Source: Leclercia adecarboxylata
GTDB lineage: Bacteria > Pseudomonadota > Gammaproteobacteria > Enterobacterales > Enterobacteriaceae
Assembly (NCBI GenBank): GCA_901472455.1
Contig: LR590464.1
Location: forward strand, 4,998,885 to 5,062,884
Length of the DNA stretch: 64,000 nt
Direction of reading: 5' to 3'
Positions 44,671 through 53,957 of the stretch are shown here, in pieces. Made by a program: the position numbers and the translations under genes. The notes under the pieces are model-generated. The model worked only from the letters and a program-made list of their open reading frames with translations, had not been told where the DNA came from and made no database searches. Position 1 is the first letter of the stretch, and the number at the start of each line of letters is the position of its first letter.

Positions 44671-45558
44671 TGGCAACGCTTGAATGCAAAACACCGTGGA
44701 GCTGGCAGAATCTCGTCGCAAAATGCAGGCCAGACGGCGCATGAAAAACCGCATCGCCCTGACGCTGTCGATGGCAACCATGGCATTTGGTCTGTTCTGG
44801 CTGATCTGGATCCTGTTCTCCACCGTGACGCGCGGTATCGACGGCATGTCGCTGGCGCTGTTCACGGAGATGACCCACCACCGAACACGGCGGGCGGCGG
44901 TCTGGCAAACGCCCTGGCGGGCAGCGGCCTGCTGATCCTGTGGGCGACCGTTTTCGGTACGCCGCTGGGCATCATGGCGGGGATCTATCTGGCGGAGTAC
45001 GGCCGTAAGTCCTGGATTGCAGAAGTGATCCGCTTCATTAACGACATTCTGCTCTCTGCCCCCTCGATTGTGGTCGGTCTGTTCGTTTACACCATCGTGG
45101 TGGCGCAGATGGAACACTTCTCCGGCTGGGCTGGGGTGATTGCGCTGGCGCTGCTGCAGGTGCCTATCGTCATCCGTACTACCGAGAACATGCTGAAACT
45201 GGTGCCGGACAGCCTGCGTGAAGCGGCCTACGCATTGGGTACGCCAAAGTGGAAGATGATTTCTGCCATCACCCTGAAAGCGTCCGTTTCCGGGATCCTG
45301 ACCGGCGTACTGCTGGCCGTGGCCCGTATTGCCGGTGAAACCGCACCGCTGCTCTTTACCGCGCTCTCTAATCAGTTCTGGAGCACGGACATGATGCAGC
45401 CGATCGCCAACCTGCCGGTGACGATCTTTAAATTTGCGATGAGCCCGTTTGCCGAATGGCAGTCACTGGCCTGGGCCGGGGTACTGATTATTACCCTGTG
45501 CGTACTGTTACTGAACATTCTGGCGCGCGTTATTTTCGCGAAGAAGAAACACGGTTAA
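44670..45558 (+). CDS. pstA: PstA phosphate ABC transporter permease (two indels)
   Basis: Second permease subunit of the Pst system. The start overlaps the pstC stop by one base. One A is missing near 44685 (expected MATLEMQNTVELAESRR) and one C near 44877 (expected FTEMTPPPNTAGGGLANAL). Restoring both gives 296 residues, the E. coli length. The EAA loop LREAAYALGTPKWKM is intact. Confidence 0.95.
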
Positions 45559-45605
45559 TTATTGACGGCGTGGCACTCAGCGGCGCCGGATGAGGAAATG
45601 AGTCA

Positions 45606-46379
45606 ATGAGTATGGTCGATACTGCCCCAGGTATTCTTTCGGTTCGTGATCTGAACTTCTACTACGGCAAGTTCCATGCCCTGAAAAACATCAACCTGGA
45701 TATCGCCAGGAACCAGGTCACGGCATTCATCGGTCCGTCGGGCTGCGGGAAATCCACGCTGCTGCGTACCTTTAACAAGATGTATTCGCTCTATCCAGAG
45801 CAGCGCGCCGAAGGCGAAATCCTGCTCGATGGCGACAACATTCTGACTAATACCCAGGATATCGCCCTGCTGCGGGCGAAAGTGGGTATGGTGTTCCAGA
45901 AACCGACACCGTTCCCGATGTCCATCTATGACAACATCGCCTTTGGCGTGCGCCTGTTTGAAAAGCTCTCCCGTGCCGACATGGACGAGCGTGTACAGTG
46001 GGCTTTGACCAAGGCCGCATTATGGAACGAAACCAAAGATAAACTTCACCAGAGCGGATACTCTCTCTCCGGTGGTCAGCAGCAGCGTCTGTGCATTGCG
46101 CGTGGTATCGCCATTCGCCCGGAAGTGTTATTGCTGGATGAGCCGTGCTCAGCGCTGGATCCGATCTCTACCGGTCGTATCGAAGAGCTGATCACCGAGT
46201 TAAAACAGGATTACACCGTGGTGATCGTTACCCACAACATGCAGCAGGCTGCACGTTGTTCAGACCATACGGCGTTTATGTACCTGGGCGAGTTGATTGA
46301 GTTCAGTAACACGGACGATCTGTTCACCAAGCCCGCGAAGAAACAAACAGAAGACTACATCACCGGACGCTACGGCTGA
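45606..46379 (+). CDS. pstB: PstB phosphate importer ATPase
   Basis: ATP-binding subunit of Pst. It has 257 residues with Walker A GPSGCGKST, signature LSGGQQQRLCIARG, Walker B VLLLDEP and the H-loop VTHNMQQA. It is intact and the same length as E. coli. Confidence 0.98.
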   Translation: MSMVDTAPGILSVRDLNFYYGKFHALKNINLDIARNQVTAFIGPSGCGKSTLLRTFNKMYSLYPEQRAEGEILLDGDNILTNTQDIALLRAKVGMVFQKPTPFPMSIYDNIAFGVRLFEKLSRADMDERVQWALTKAALWNETKDKLHQSGYSLSGGQQQRLCIARGIAIRPEVLLLDEPCSALDPISTGRIEELITELKQDYTVVIVTHNMQQAARCSDHTAFMYLGELIEFSNTDDLFTKPAKKQTEDYITGRYG

Positions 46380-46393
46380 TTCAGGAGTGCGCA

Positions 46394-47119
46394 ATGGATA
46401 ATCTCAATCTTAATAAACACATTTCCGGCCAGTTCAACGCAGAGCTGGAAAGTATCCGCACCCAGGTGATGACCATGGGCGGAATGGTAGAGCAGCAGCT
46501 TTCTGATGCCATCACCGCGATGCACAACCAGGACAGCGAGCTGGCGAAGCGTGTGGTGGAAGGCGACAAACACGTCAACATGATGGAAGTGGCGATTGAC
46601 GAAGCCTGCGTGCGCATCATCGCCAAGCGTCAGCCGACGGCGAGCGACCTGCGTCTGGTCATGGCGATCATCAAGACCATCGCCGAGCTGGAACGTATTG
46701 GCGACGTGGCGGACAAAATCTGCCGCACCGCGCTGGAGAAGTTCTCCCAGCAGCACCAGCCGCTGCTGGTGAGTCTGGAGTCGCTGGGCCGTCACACCGT
46801 GCAGATGCTGCACGACGTGCTGGATGCCTTTGCGCGTATGGATCTGGATGAAGCCATACGTATCTACCGTGAAGACAAGAAGGTCGATCAGGAGTACGAA
46901 GGCATTGTGCGTCAGCTGATGACCTACATGATGGAAGACACGCGCACCATCCCAAGCGTCCTGACTGCTCTGTTCTGCGCCCGCTCTATCGAGCGTATCG
47001 GTGACCGTTGCCAGAACATTTGCGAATACATCTTCTACTTCGTGAAGGGCCAGGATTTCCGTCACGTTGGCGGGGATGAACTGGACAAAATGCTCGCCGG
47101 AAAAGATCCGAAAGAGTAA
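46394..47119 (+). CDS. phoU: PhoU phosphate signalling regulator
   Basis: Peripheral protein that couples PstB status to PhoR and limits phosphate uptake. It has 241 residues of two three-helix bundles, with metal-binding E/D-rich motifs such as ERIGDVADKI and ERIGDRCQNI. It is intact and last in the pst operon, followed by a hairpin. Confidence 0.98.
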   Translation: MDNLNLNKHISGQFNAELESIRTQVMTMGGMVEQQLSDAITAMHNQDSELAKRVVEGDKHVNMMEVAIDEACVRIIAKRQPTASDLRLVMAIIKTIAELERIGDVADKICRTALEKFSQQHQPLLVSLESLGRHTVQMLHDVLDAFARMDLDEAIRIYREDKKVDQEYEGIVRQLMTYMMEDTRTIPSVLTALFCARSIERIGDRCQNICEYIFYFVKGQDFRHVGGDELDKMLAGKDPKE

Positions 47120-47129
47120 TGCCTCCCGT

Positions 47130-47156
47130 AACGCCAGCTAAGCTGGCGTTATATTT
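47130..47156 (+). terminator. Terminator after phoU
   Basis: AACGCCAGC / GCTGGCGTT stem followed by an AT-rich tail. The T-run is weak. Confidence 0.7.
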
Positions 47157-47335
47157 AAATATCTAAATATTTCCCCTGCGAATAACTCTTTTCTCTCTCG
47201 TGCAATAATATTGCCGACAGTCACATTTCAATATTTTTCCGGTTGTTTTCTTTTCTCTTCTCCCTTAAAACATTCCGACGTTAACGCAAGCCCCAGAAAT
47301 ACGTTAATGCGCTAATTACGTTATTAAGCAAAACT

Positions 47336-47366
47336 GGATTGTTACCGCTATTAAGCGGGCAAAACC
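47336..47366 (+). promoter_or_regulatory. BglG/LicT-type ribonucleic antiterminator (RAT)
   Basis: GGATTGTTACCGCTATTAAG followed by CGGGCAAAACC matches the RAT consensus recognised by BglG-family antiterminators and closely resembles the leader of the E. coli bgl operon. Its 3' part overlaps the upstream arm of the terminator that follows, so the two structures exclude each other. Confidence 0.88.
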
Positions 47367-47416
47367 TGAAAGTGATTATCTCCATGCAGAGGTAAATCGC
47401 TTTCAGGTTTTTTTAT
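47363..47416 (+). terminator. Conditional terminator upstream of bglH
   Basis: AACCTGAAAG...CTTTCAGGTT arms with a T-run, overlapping the RAT by a few bases. Without active antiterminator, transcription of bglH should stop here. Confidence 0.88.
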
Positions 47417-47446
47417 TTTTAAAATAAATAAACAGGAACGCGTATT

Positions 47447-48987
47447 ATGTTCAGGAGAACCCTTATTACCTCGGCCATTTTAATGATGACCCCTCTCGCT
47501 CAGGCAGGCGCGGCGTCGTTAACGGTGGAGCAGCGCCTTGAATTGCTGGAAAAGGCGTTAAAAGAGACCCAGGCAGAGCTTCAGCTATATAAGGATAAGG
47601 AGATCGTCAAAACACAGGCCACCAGCCCGGCGAAAAAGCCCGATGCCGTACTGGTTAAAACGGAGGACACCCATACCGGGGATAGTTTATTCCTCTGTCA
47701 CCCTGAAAGACTTCAGTAAATTCGTGAAGGATGAAATTGGCTTCAGCTATAACGGCTACTTCCGCTCCGGCTGGGGCACCGCATCCCATGGCGCCCCAAA
47801 ATCCTGGGCTATTGGCTCGCTGGGGCGATTGGGCAACGAATATTCCGGCTGGTTCGACTTACAGCTTAAGCAGCGGGTCTATCACGAAGGCAATAAACGC
47901 GTCGATGCTATTGTGATGCTGGATGGCAACGTGAGTCAGCAGTACTCCACCGGCTGGTTTGGCGATAACGCGGGCGGAGAGAACTATTTGCAGTTCTCCG
48001 ATATGTACGTCACCACCCAGGGCTTCCTGCCGTTTGCCCCGGAGGCGGATTTCTGGGTCGGGAAGCATGGCGCGCCGAAGATCGAAATCCAGATGCTGGA
48101 CTGGAAAACCCAACGAACGGATGCCGCTGCGGGCGTCGGGCTGGAAAACTGGAAAGTGGGTCCAGGCAAGGTGGATATTGCGCTGGTGCGTGAAGACGTG
48201 GATGACTATGACCGCCAGCTTTAAAAACAAGCAGCAGCTGAATACGAATACCATCGACCTGCGTTATAAGGAGCTGCCGCTGTGGGACAAAGCCTCGCTG
48301 ATGGTTAGCGGGCGCTACGTCGCGGCCAATCAAAGCTCCAGTGAGAAGTATAATCAGGACAATAACGGCTATTATCCGTGGAAAGACACCTGGATGGTTG
48401 GCACCACCTTAACGCAAAAACTGGATACGGGCGGTTTCAACGAGTTTTCCGTCCTGCTGGCGAATAACTCCATTGCCAGCAGCTTCTCGCGTTATGCCGG
48501 TTCCAGCCCCTTTACCACTTTCAACGGCAGATATTACGGCGATCATACCAACGGGACGGCGGTACGGGTAGCCTCGCAGGGGGAGATGTATCTGCGGGAT
48601 GACATCATCATGGCCAATGCGCTGGTCTACTCCTTCGGCAATGACATTTACAGCTATGAAACCGGAGCCCATTCCGATTTCGAGTCCATTCGCGCCGTTG
48701 TTCGCCCGGCCTATATCTGGGATCAATATAATCAAACCGGCGTTGAGCTGGGTTATTTCAGACAGCAAAATACCGATCTGACCGGCAATAAATATTATGA
48801 GTCAGGCTATAAAGCCACGCTGTTCCATACCTTCAAAGTAAATACCAGTATGTTGACCTCCCGCCCGGAACTGCGTTTTTATGGAACGTATATTAAAGCG
48901 GACGAGACGGATTTAGATAATTTCACCTTTGAAGACCAAAAAAAGGATCAGTTTGCCATTGGCGCGCAGGCTGAAATCTGGTGGTAA
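47447..48987 (+). CDS. bglH: BglH carbohydrate-specific outer membrane porin, LamB family (two frameshifts)
   Basis: Beta-barrel porin for aryl beta-glucosides and other carbohydrates. A signal peptide (MFRRTLITSAILMMTPLAQA) is followed by a short coiled-coil region (LTVEQRLELLEKALKETQ), as in ScrY and BglH, then a LamB-type barrel ending in AEIWW. Extra bases occur in the G-run at 47678-47681 and the T-run at 48220-48222. Removing both gives 512 residues, against 538 in E. coli (shorter linker). In E. coli bglH follows bglGFB. Here it follows only the leader terminator. Confidence 0.93.
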
Positions 48988-49012
48988 CCGGATCGCATTA
49001 AGGAATTTATTA

Positions 49013-50182
49013 ATGAAACGCATGAAAACAGCTTTATCCGTTATTACGCTCTGTTTATCTCTTGGGCCATCGGCGTTTGCGGCAGATCTCCCCGCCGCCC
49101 CGGATCCTGCTCATCCACTGAGCCAGTATGTCACTCAGGTTAATGCCGACAATACGGTGACGTTTCGCTACTTCGCTCCGATGGCAAAAAGCGTATCGGT
49201 GGTGGTGGGTGTTCCGACCCCGGAAAATATCCATCCGATGACCAAAGACGCCTCGGGGCTCTGGAGCTGGCAAGGACCGGTAATGCAGCCCAATCTGTAT
49301 GAATACTTCTTCAACGTCGACGGCGTGCGCAGCATTGATACCGGCACGGCGATGACCAAGCCGCAGCGCCAGGTGAACACCAGCATGGTGCTGGTACCGG
49401 GCGGTATTCTGGATGTTAACCCGGTGCCGCATGGCGATCTGATTACCCTGACCTATCATTCGTCGGCGCTCAAGTCGGAGCGTCAGCTGTTCGTCTGGAC
49501 GCCGCCGGGCTACAGCGGAAAAGAAAAGCCGCTGCCGGTGCTCTACTTCTATCATGGCTTCGGTGATACGGGACGTTCGGCTATCGATCAAGGTCGTATC
49601 GCGCAGATCATGGATAACCTGCTCGCGGCCGGAAAGATTAAACCAATGCTGGTGGTGGTACCGGACACGGAAACCGATGCTGAAGGGATTGTTCCTGAAA
49701 CCTTCGTACCGAATGAGCGTCGAAAAGCGTTCTACCCGCTAAATGCTCAGGCTGCCGATCGGGAGCTAATGAACGACATCATTCCGCTGATAAGCCAGCG
49801 GTTTAACGTGCGCGATGATGCCGAAGGGCGCGCGCTGGCAGGACTGTCGCAGGGTGGCTATCAGGCGCTGGTTTCCGGGATGAATCATCTTGAACACTTT
49901 GGCTGGCTGGCCACGTTTAGCGGCGTGACCACCACTACGGTGCCGGATGCGGGGGTCAGCGCACGACTTAACGATCCTCAGGCCATCAATAAGCAGCTAC
50001 GCAATTTCACCGTCGTGGTGGGCGAGAAAGATGTGGTGACGGGTAAGGATATCGCCGGGCTGAAGCAGGAGCTGGAGAAACGCCAGATTGCATTCGATTA
50101 TCACGAGTATCCAGGTCTGAACCATGAGATGGATGTCTGGCGACCTGCCTACGCGGAATTCGTCCAGAAGCTGTTTAAATAG
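49013..50182 (+). CDS. yieL: YieL-like secreted esterase (feruloyl esterase/xylanase-type)
   Basis: Predicted periplasmic or secreted esterase with a signal peptide (MKRMKTALSVITLCLSLGPS, ending AFAA), an N-terminal immunoglobulin-like domain and an alpha/beta-hydrolase domain of the esterase D family. The nucleophile elbow is GLSQGG and the region EYPGLNHEMDVW holds the probable catalytic His. I choose the ATG at 49013 (AAGGA eight bases upstream). The frame is open into bglH, but that part is bglH sequence. It has 389 residues and follows bglH by 25 bases, probably as an operon. Confidence 0.88.
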   Translation: MKRMKTALSVITLCLSLGPSAFAADLPAAPDPAHPLSQYVTQVNADNTVTFRYFAPMAKSVSVVVGVPTPENIHPMTKDASGLWSWQGPVMQPNLYEYFFNVDGVRSIDTGTAMTKPQRQVNTSMVLVPGGILDVNPVPHGDLITLTYHSSALKSERQLFVWTPPGYSGKEKPLPVLYFYHGFGDTGRSAIDQGRIAQIMDNLLAAGKIKPMLVVVPDTETDAEGIVPETFVPNERRKAFYPLNAQAADRELMNDIIPLISQRFNVRDDAEGRALAGLSQGGYQALVSGMNHLEHFGWLATFSGVTTTTVPDAGVSARLNDPQAINKQLRNFTVVVGEKDVVTGKDIAGLKQELEKRQIAFDYHEYPGLNHEMDVWRPAYAEFVQKLFK

Positions 50183-50183
50183 C

Positions 50184-50216
50184 AAAAAGCCGTAAAGCGA
50201 CTCGCTTTACGGCTTA
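50184..50216. terminator. Bidirectional terminator between yieL and yieH
   Basis: AAGCCGTAAAGCG / CGCTTTACGGCTT stem between convergent genes, with an A-run on the left and TTATTCG on the right. Confidence 0.85.
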
Positions 50217-50222
50217 TTCGTT

Positions 50223-50887
50223 TTAGCGGGTAAGGTGCCAGCCGCGTGCTTTCCACAGTTCTGGCAACTGGGCCAGATCGGTAAAGGTGGTCACTTTCGG
50301 ATGGTCGAGCGGCGGGTTGTGCGGATCGGCGCAGAAGTAAAACACCTCCATGCCCGCCGCGATCCCCGCCTGCGCGCCTGCGCTGGAGTCATCCACCAGG
50401 ATGCAATTCTCCACGTTGACGTTCATGGCTTTCGCCGCGTGGAACATCATGGCCGGATCGGGTTTCCAGCGCTGGATATCGTAGCCGCTGAACAGTTTTT
50501 CCGGAAGTGGTGCAGCATTTGTAACTTGCCAAGGGAGTGCTGCATTTTGCTCACCGGGCCGTTAGAGACCACGCACATCGGCACAGCCATAGCATCCAGT
50601 AAGGCGCTGGCCCCGGCGATTGCTTCCAGTTCTGAGTCGAAGAGGCGTGCGACCTCGGCGCGGTAAACAGGCTCCAGATCCGCTTTCGCGAGGCTGACGC
50701 CGTGTTCGGCGTTAATAATGTCGATGATTTCGTAGAGCTTCACGCCTTTAAAACGTTTGAACGTCTCTTCGAGATCGAGCGTGATACCAAATTCCTGGAA
50801 CATGGTGACATACGCCCGGGAACAGATGACCTCACTGTCGACCAACGTACCGTCGCAGTCGAAAAATACCGCATCAATCTGAGACAT
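50223..50887 (-). CDS. yieH: YieH HAD-superfamily phosphatase (6-phosphogluconate phosphatase type, one frameshift)
   Basis: Haloacid dehalogenase hydrolase. The E. coli protein dephosphorylates 6-phosphogluconate and related substrates. HAD motif I FFDCDGTLVDSE, motif II VVSNGP and the C-terminal LVDDS are present. One C is missing near 50501. Restoring it gives ...HFPEKLFSGYDIQRWKPDP and 221 residues, the E. coli length. I choose the ATG at 50887. The frame remains open far upstream, but that stretch lies antisense to adeP. Confidence 0.93.
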
Positions 50888-50938
50888 GCATTTCCCTTTC
50901 TTAACAAGTTTAACGTTTACGTACCGCATTACGTTGAG

Positions 50939-50954
50939 ACGCAATCGTTGCCGT
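50939..50954. promoter_or_regulatory. PurR-like operator upstream of adeP
   Basis: ACGCAATCGTTGCCGT closely resembles the PurR box ACGCAAACGTTTNCGT and lies about 100 bases before a purine permease gene. A further AACGTTTACGT half is at 50911-50921. Regulation by PurR is inferred. Confidence 0.45.
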
Positions 50955-51055
50955 ATAAGCAAATTCAATGAAAAAAAGTGCTTCTCAACCACCCCTATTG
51001 TCGCATTTTGGTATAGGATAGCGACGGATTTTCCCTCCTTGTTCGGAAATAGATA

Positions 51056-52390
51056 ATGAGTCAACAACACACTACCCAGTCTTCTGGCGCGGGTTTGCTT
51101 GAGCGCGTGTTTAAACTGCGCGAACACGGCACAACGGCACGCACCGAAGTGATCGCGGGTTTCACTACCTTCCTGACGATGGTCTATATCGTTTTCGTGA
51201 ACCCACAAATTCTGGGCGTTGCTGGCATGGATACCAGCGCCGTCTTCGTGACTACCTGTCTGATCGCCGCCTTCGGCAGCATCCTGATGGGGCTGTTCGC
51301 TAACCTGCCGGTTGCTCTGGCACCTGCGATGGGTCTGAATGCTTTCTTCGCCTTCGTGGTGGTCCAGGCTATGGGCCTGCCGTGGCAGGTGGGTATGGGC
51401 GCGATCTTCTGGGGCGCGGTTGGCCTGCTGATCCTGACCATTTTCCGCGTGCGTTACTGGATGATTGCCAATATCCCGGTTAGCCTGCGTGTGGGCATCA
51501 CCAGCGGTATCGGTCTTTTCATTGGCATGATGGGGCTGAAAAATGCCGGTGTGATCGTGGCAAACCCGGAAACGCTGGTCAGCATCGGTAAACTGACCTC
51601 TCACAGCGTACTGCTGGGCGTGCTGGGCTTCTTTATTATTGCGATTCTGGCCTCACGCAATATCCATGCGGCGGTTTTAGTCTCCATTATCGTTACCACC
51701 CTTCTGGGCTGGATGCTGGGCGATGTGCACTACAACGGCATTGTCTCTGCGCCGCCGAGCGTGACCACCGTGATTGGCCATGTCGATCTGGCAGGTTCGC
51801 TGAACCTGGGTCTGGCCGGGGTGATCTTCTCCTTCATGCTGGTAAACCTGTTTGACTCCTCCGGGACGCTGATTGGCGTGACCGACAAAGCCGGTCTGGC
51901 GGATGAGAAGGGCAAATTCCCGCGCATGAAGCAGGCGCTGTTCGTGGACAGTATCTCTTCCGTAACCGGCTCCTTTATCGGCACCTCGTCCGTGACCGCT
52001 TATATCGAGTCCTCTTCCGGGGTTTCCGTTGGTGGCCGTACCGGTCTGACCGCGGTGGTCGTGGGTCTGTTGTTCCTGCTGGTGATCTTCCTTTCACCGC
52101 TGGCGGGCATGGTGCCGCCGTATGCGGCCGCTGGTGCGCTGATCTACGTGGGCGTGCTGATGACCTCCAGTCTGTCGCGCGTGAAGTGGGACGACCTGAC
52201 CGAAGCGGTTCCGGCATTTATTACCGCCGTGATGATGCCGTTTAGCTTCTCCATCACCGAAGGGATTGCGCTGGGCTTTATCTCTTACTGCGTGATGAAG
52301 GCGGGCACCGGACGCTGGCGTGAAATCAGCCCGTGCGTGATGGTTGTTGCGCTGCTGTTCGTGCTGAAAATTGCGTTTATTGATGCATAA
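51056..52390 (+). CDS. adeP: AdeP (YieG/PurP) adenine:proton permease
   Basis: High-affinity adenine uptake, NCS2/AzgA-like family, inner membrane. It has 444 residues with about 12-14 hydrophobic helices. Conserved segments include TTFLTMVYIVFVNPQIL and NLFDSSGTLIGVTDKAGL. It is intact, one residue shorter than E. coli. It is divergent from yieH and followed by a terminator. Confidence 0.97.
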   Translation: MSQQHTTQSSGAGLLERVFKLREHGTTARTEVIAGFTTFLTMVYIVFVNPQILGVAGMDTSAVFVTTCLIAAFGSILMGLFANLPVALAPAMGLNAFFAFVVVQAMGLPWQVGMGAIFWGAVGLLILTIFRVRYWMIANIPVSLRVGITSGIGLFIGMMGLKNAGVIVANPETLVSIGKLTSHSVLLGVLGFFIIAILASRNIHAAVLVSIIVTTLLGWMLGDVHYNGIVSAPPSVTTVIGHVDLAGSLNLGLAGVIFSFMLVNLFDSSGTLIGVTDKAGLADEKGKFPRMKQALFVDSISSVTGSFIGTSSVTAYIESSSGVSVGGRTGLTAVVVGLLFLLVIFLSPLAGMVPPYAAAGALIYVGVLMTSSLSRVKWDDLTEAVPAFITAVMMPFSFSITEGIALGFISYCVMKAGTGRWREISPCVMVVALLFVLKIAFIDA

Positions 52391-52398
52391 TAAAAAAT

Positions 52399-52426
52399 AA
52401 AAACAGCAACTTAGGTTGCTGTTTTT
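52399..52426 (+). terminator. adeP terminator
   Basis: AAACAGCAAC-TTA-GGTTGCTGTTTTT hairpin eight bases after the adeP stop. Confidence 0.9.
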
Positions 52427-52439
52427 AGTGTTTGCATCC

Positions 52440-52495
52440 TCTCCCTATGGGAGAGGACCGGGGTGAGGGCGTCAGCCGCACTCACCCTGAACTCT
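52440..52495. repeat. Intergenic GC-rich repeat between adeP and chrR
   Basis: CTCTCCCTATGGGAGAGG followed by CCGGGGTGAGGG and CTCACCCTGA forms nested palindromes of a type common between enterobacterial genes. It is similar in style to the glmU-glmS repeat. Confidence 0.55.
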
Positions 52496-52499
52496 TCCC

Positions 52500-53066
52500 C
52501 TACGCTTTAACCCGCTGGATATACTTCCCAAACGCGCTCAGCTGACCGGTCAGATGGTCCAGGGTGCTCTGATCGATCACTTCACCCGTCTGTGGGTCCA
52601 CCTTGTTCTGAATCACGCCGCCCATAAATTCCGGCTTGTTCATCACCATCGCATCCAGGAACACCAGGATCTGGCGCAGATGATACTGACAACGCGCGCC
52701 ACCAATCGCCCCCATTGAGCTGGTCTGGATCAGCACCGGTTTACCGGCCAGCGGCTGCTCTGGCAGGCGAGAAAGCCAGTCAATGGCGTTCTTCAGGCCA
52801 CCCGGCACCGAGTAGTTATATTCCGGGGTGACAATCACCACGCCGTCCGCTTCGCGGATCTGCGCTGCCAGCGCTTCTACGGCAGCCGGGAAACCCTCTT
52901 CCTGCTGCACATCCGCGTCATACAGCGGAATATCGCCAATCGACGGCAGGGGGGTAACTTCCATGCCCTCAGGCGCCAGTTTCGGCAGCGTGCGGGCAAC
53001 CATCCCGTTAAATGAACCCTTGCGCAGGCTTCCCAGTAACGTAACAACCTTCAACGTTTCAGACAT
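52500..53066 (-). CDS. chrR: ChrR (YieF) NAD(P)H-dependent FMN quinone/chromate reductase
   Basis: Soluble flavoprotein that reduces quinones, and chromate in vitro, protecting from oxidative stress. The FMN phosphate loop LLGSLRKGSFN and the PEYNYSVPGGLKNAIDW flavin-contact segment are present. I choose the ATG at 53066 (MSETLKVVTLLGSLRKG), giving 188 residues like E. coli. The open frame further upstream lies over yieE and is not native. Confidence 0.96.
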   Translation of the reverse strand: MSETLKVVTLLGSLRKGSFNGMVARTLPKLAPEGMEVTPLPSIGDIPLYDADVQQEEGFPAAVEALAAQIREADGVVIVTPEYNYSVPGGLKNAIDWLSRLPEQPLAGKPVLIQTSSMGAIGGARCQYHLRQILVFLDAMVMNKPEFMGGVIQNKVDPQTGEVIDQSTLDHLTGQLSAFGKYIQRVKA

Positions 53067-53086
53067 CACGACTCCTTTATGAAAGG

Positions 53087-53833
53087 TCAGGTGAGAATAA
53101 TGGCTTTTTCTGCCGGAAGACTGGTCAGACGCATCAGGCGTGCGGCCGGTTCGTTCGCCCGGGCGGGAACGTCCGGCAGACTGTGCCATCCGAGGCGGCT
53201 GTCAAACTCCCAAATTTTTAACCGTTCAATGCCCGGAGTAACGGCGATAGACCAGATCAGGAAGTCTTCGGCGTCGCTTAAAGCTTCTACCTGTCCGGCT
53301 CTGGAGGCCCGCAGACGGCCGGAGCCAGGTAACAGTTGCAGCAGGCTGGCGCAATCACTGGCCTCGCCTGAAAGCTTAAGTATGCTCTGACGCAGGGTGA
53401 TCAGCTGCGCTCTGGCTTCGTAGGGATCGTTCTGGTTACGCACCCATAAGTTCTCGTTGCTGGAGAGCGGGTAGACGTCATGGGCATGGGATCCATCCGG
53501 GGCGCGAAACGCGCGTTGTAGTTCCATATCCAGACCACAATCGCCCTCTGTCGTCAGCGCCAGGCCCACGATATTGCCGGCATAGGCAATGGAAAAACGG
53601 GGAAGCTCGGGATCGGCAAAAACAGGGCGACCCTCGGGTTCGGTTATCACCTTCGGCAGCTCGCTGGTGCCATAAAGCATAAACAAGAGTTCAGCGAGCA
53701 GCGCCCGGGAAGCCAAAAATCGTGTTCGGCGATGTTCAGGAAGCTTCCGCGCTTCGTTATGACAGGATGAAGAGAGTCTGGATGAAATCTGCAGCCCCTC
53801 GGTCAGTGTCCCTCGTGCAAAATGCGTAGCCAT
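53087..53833 (-). CDS. yieE: YieE, phosphopantetheinyl transferase superfamily protein
   Basis: Predicted 4'-phosphopantetheinyl transferase-type protein. The conserved metal-binding segment appears as GLDMELQR. The carrier-protein target is unknown. I choose the ATG at 53833 (MATHFARGTLTEGLQISSRL, GGAG six bases upstream), giving 248 residues against 249 in E. coli. It is upstream of chrR on the same strand by about 20 bases, so probably co-transcribed. Confidence 0.9.
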   Translation of the reverse strand: MATHFARGTLTEGLQISSRLSSSCHNEARKLPEHRRTRFLASRALLAELLFMLYGTSELPKVITEPEGRPVFADPELPRFSIAYAGNIVGLALTTEGDCGLDMELQRAFRAPDGSHAHDVYPLSSNENLWVRNQNDPYEARAQLITLRQSILKLSGEASDCASLLQLLPGSGRLRASRAGQVEALSDAEDFLIWSIAVTPGIERLKIWEFDSRLGWHSLPDVPARANEPAARLMRLTSLPAEKAIILT

Positions 53834-53957
53834 TTTTCGCTCCATGATAATGGTCAGTAGTTAGGTTAAACGGTTACATCATTATCGCTTAACTCACTTA
53901 TTGTTTTAATGGCTAAATGGAAGTAAGGAAAGTTTTGCGGCGGAACTTTACATTTTC

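Noticed and set aside
50888..51604. Long N-terminal extension of the yieH frame (about 240 codons)
   Set aside because: It is antisense to the intact adeP gene, has H/Q/R-rich shadow composition, and YieH family proteins start at the ATG at 50887.
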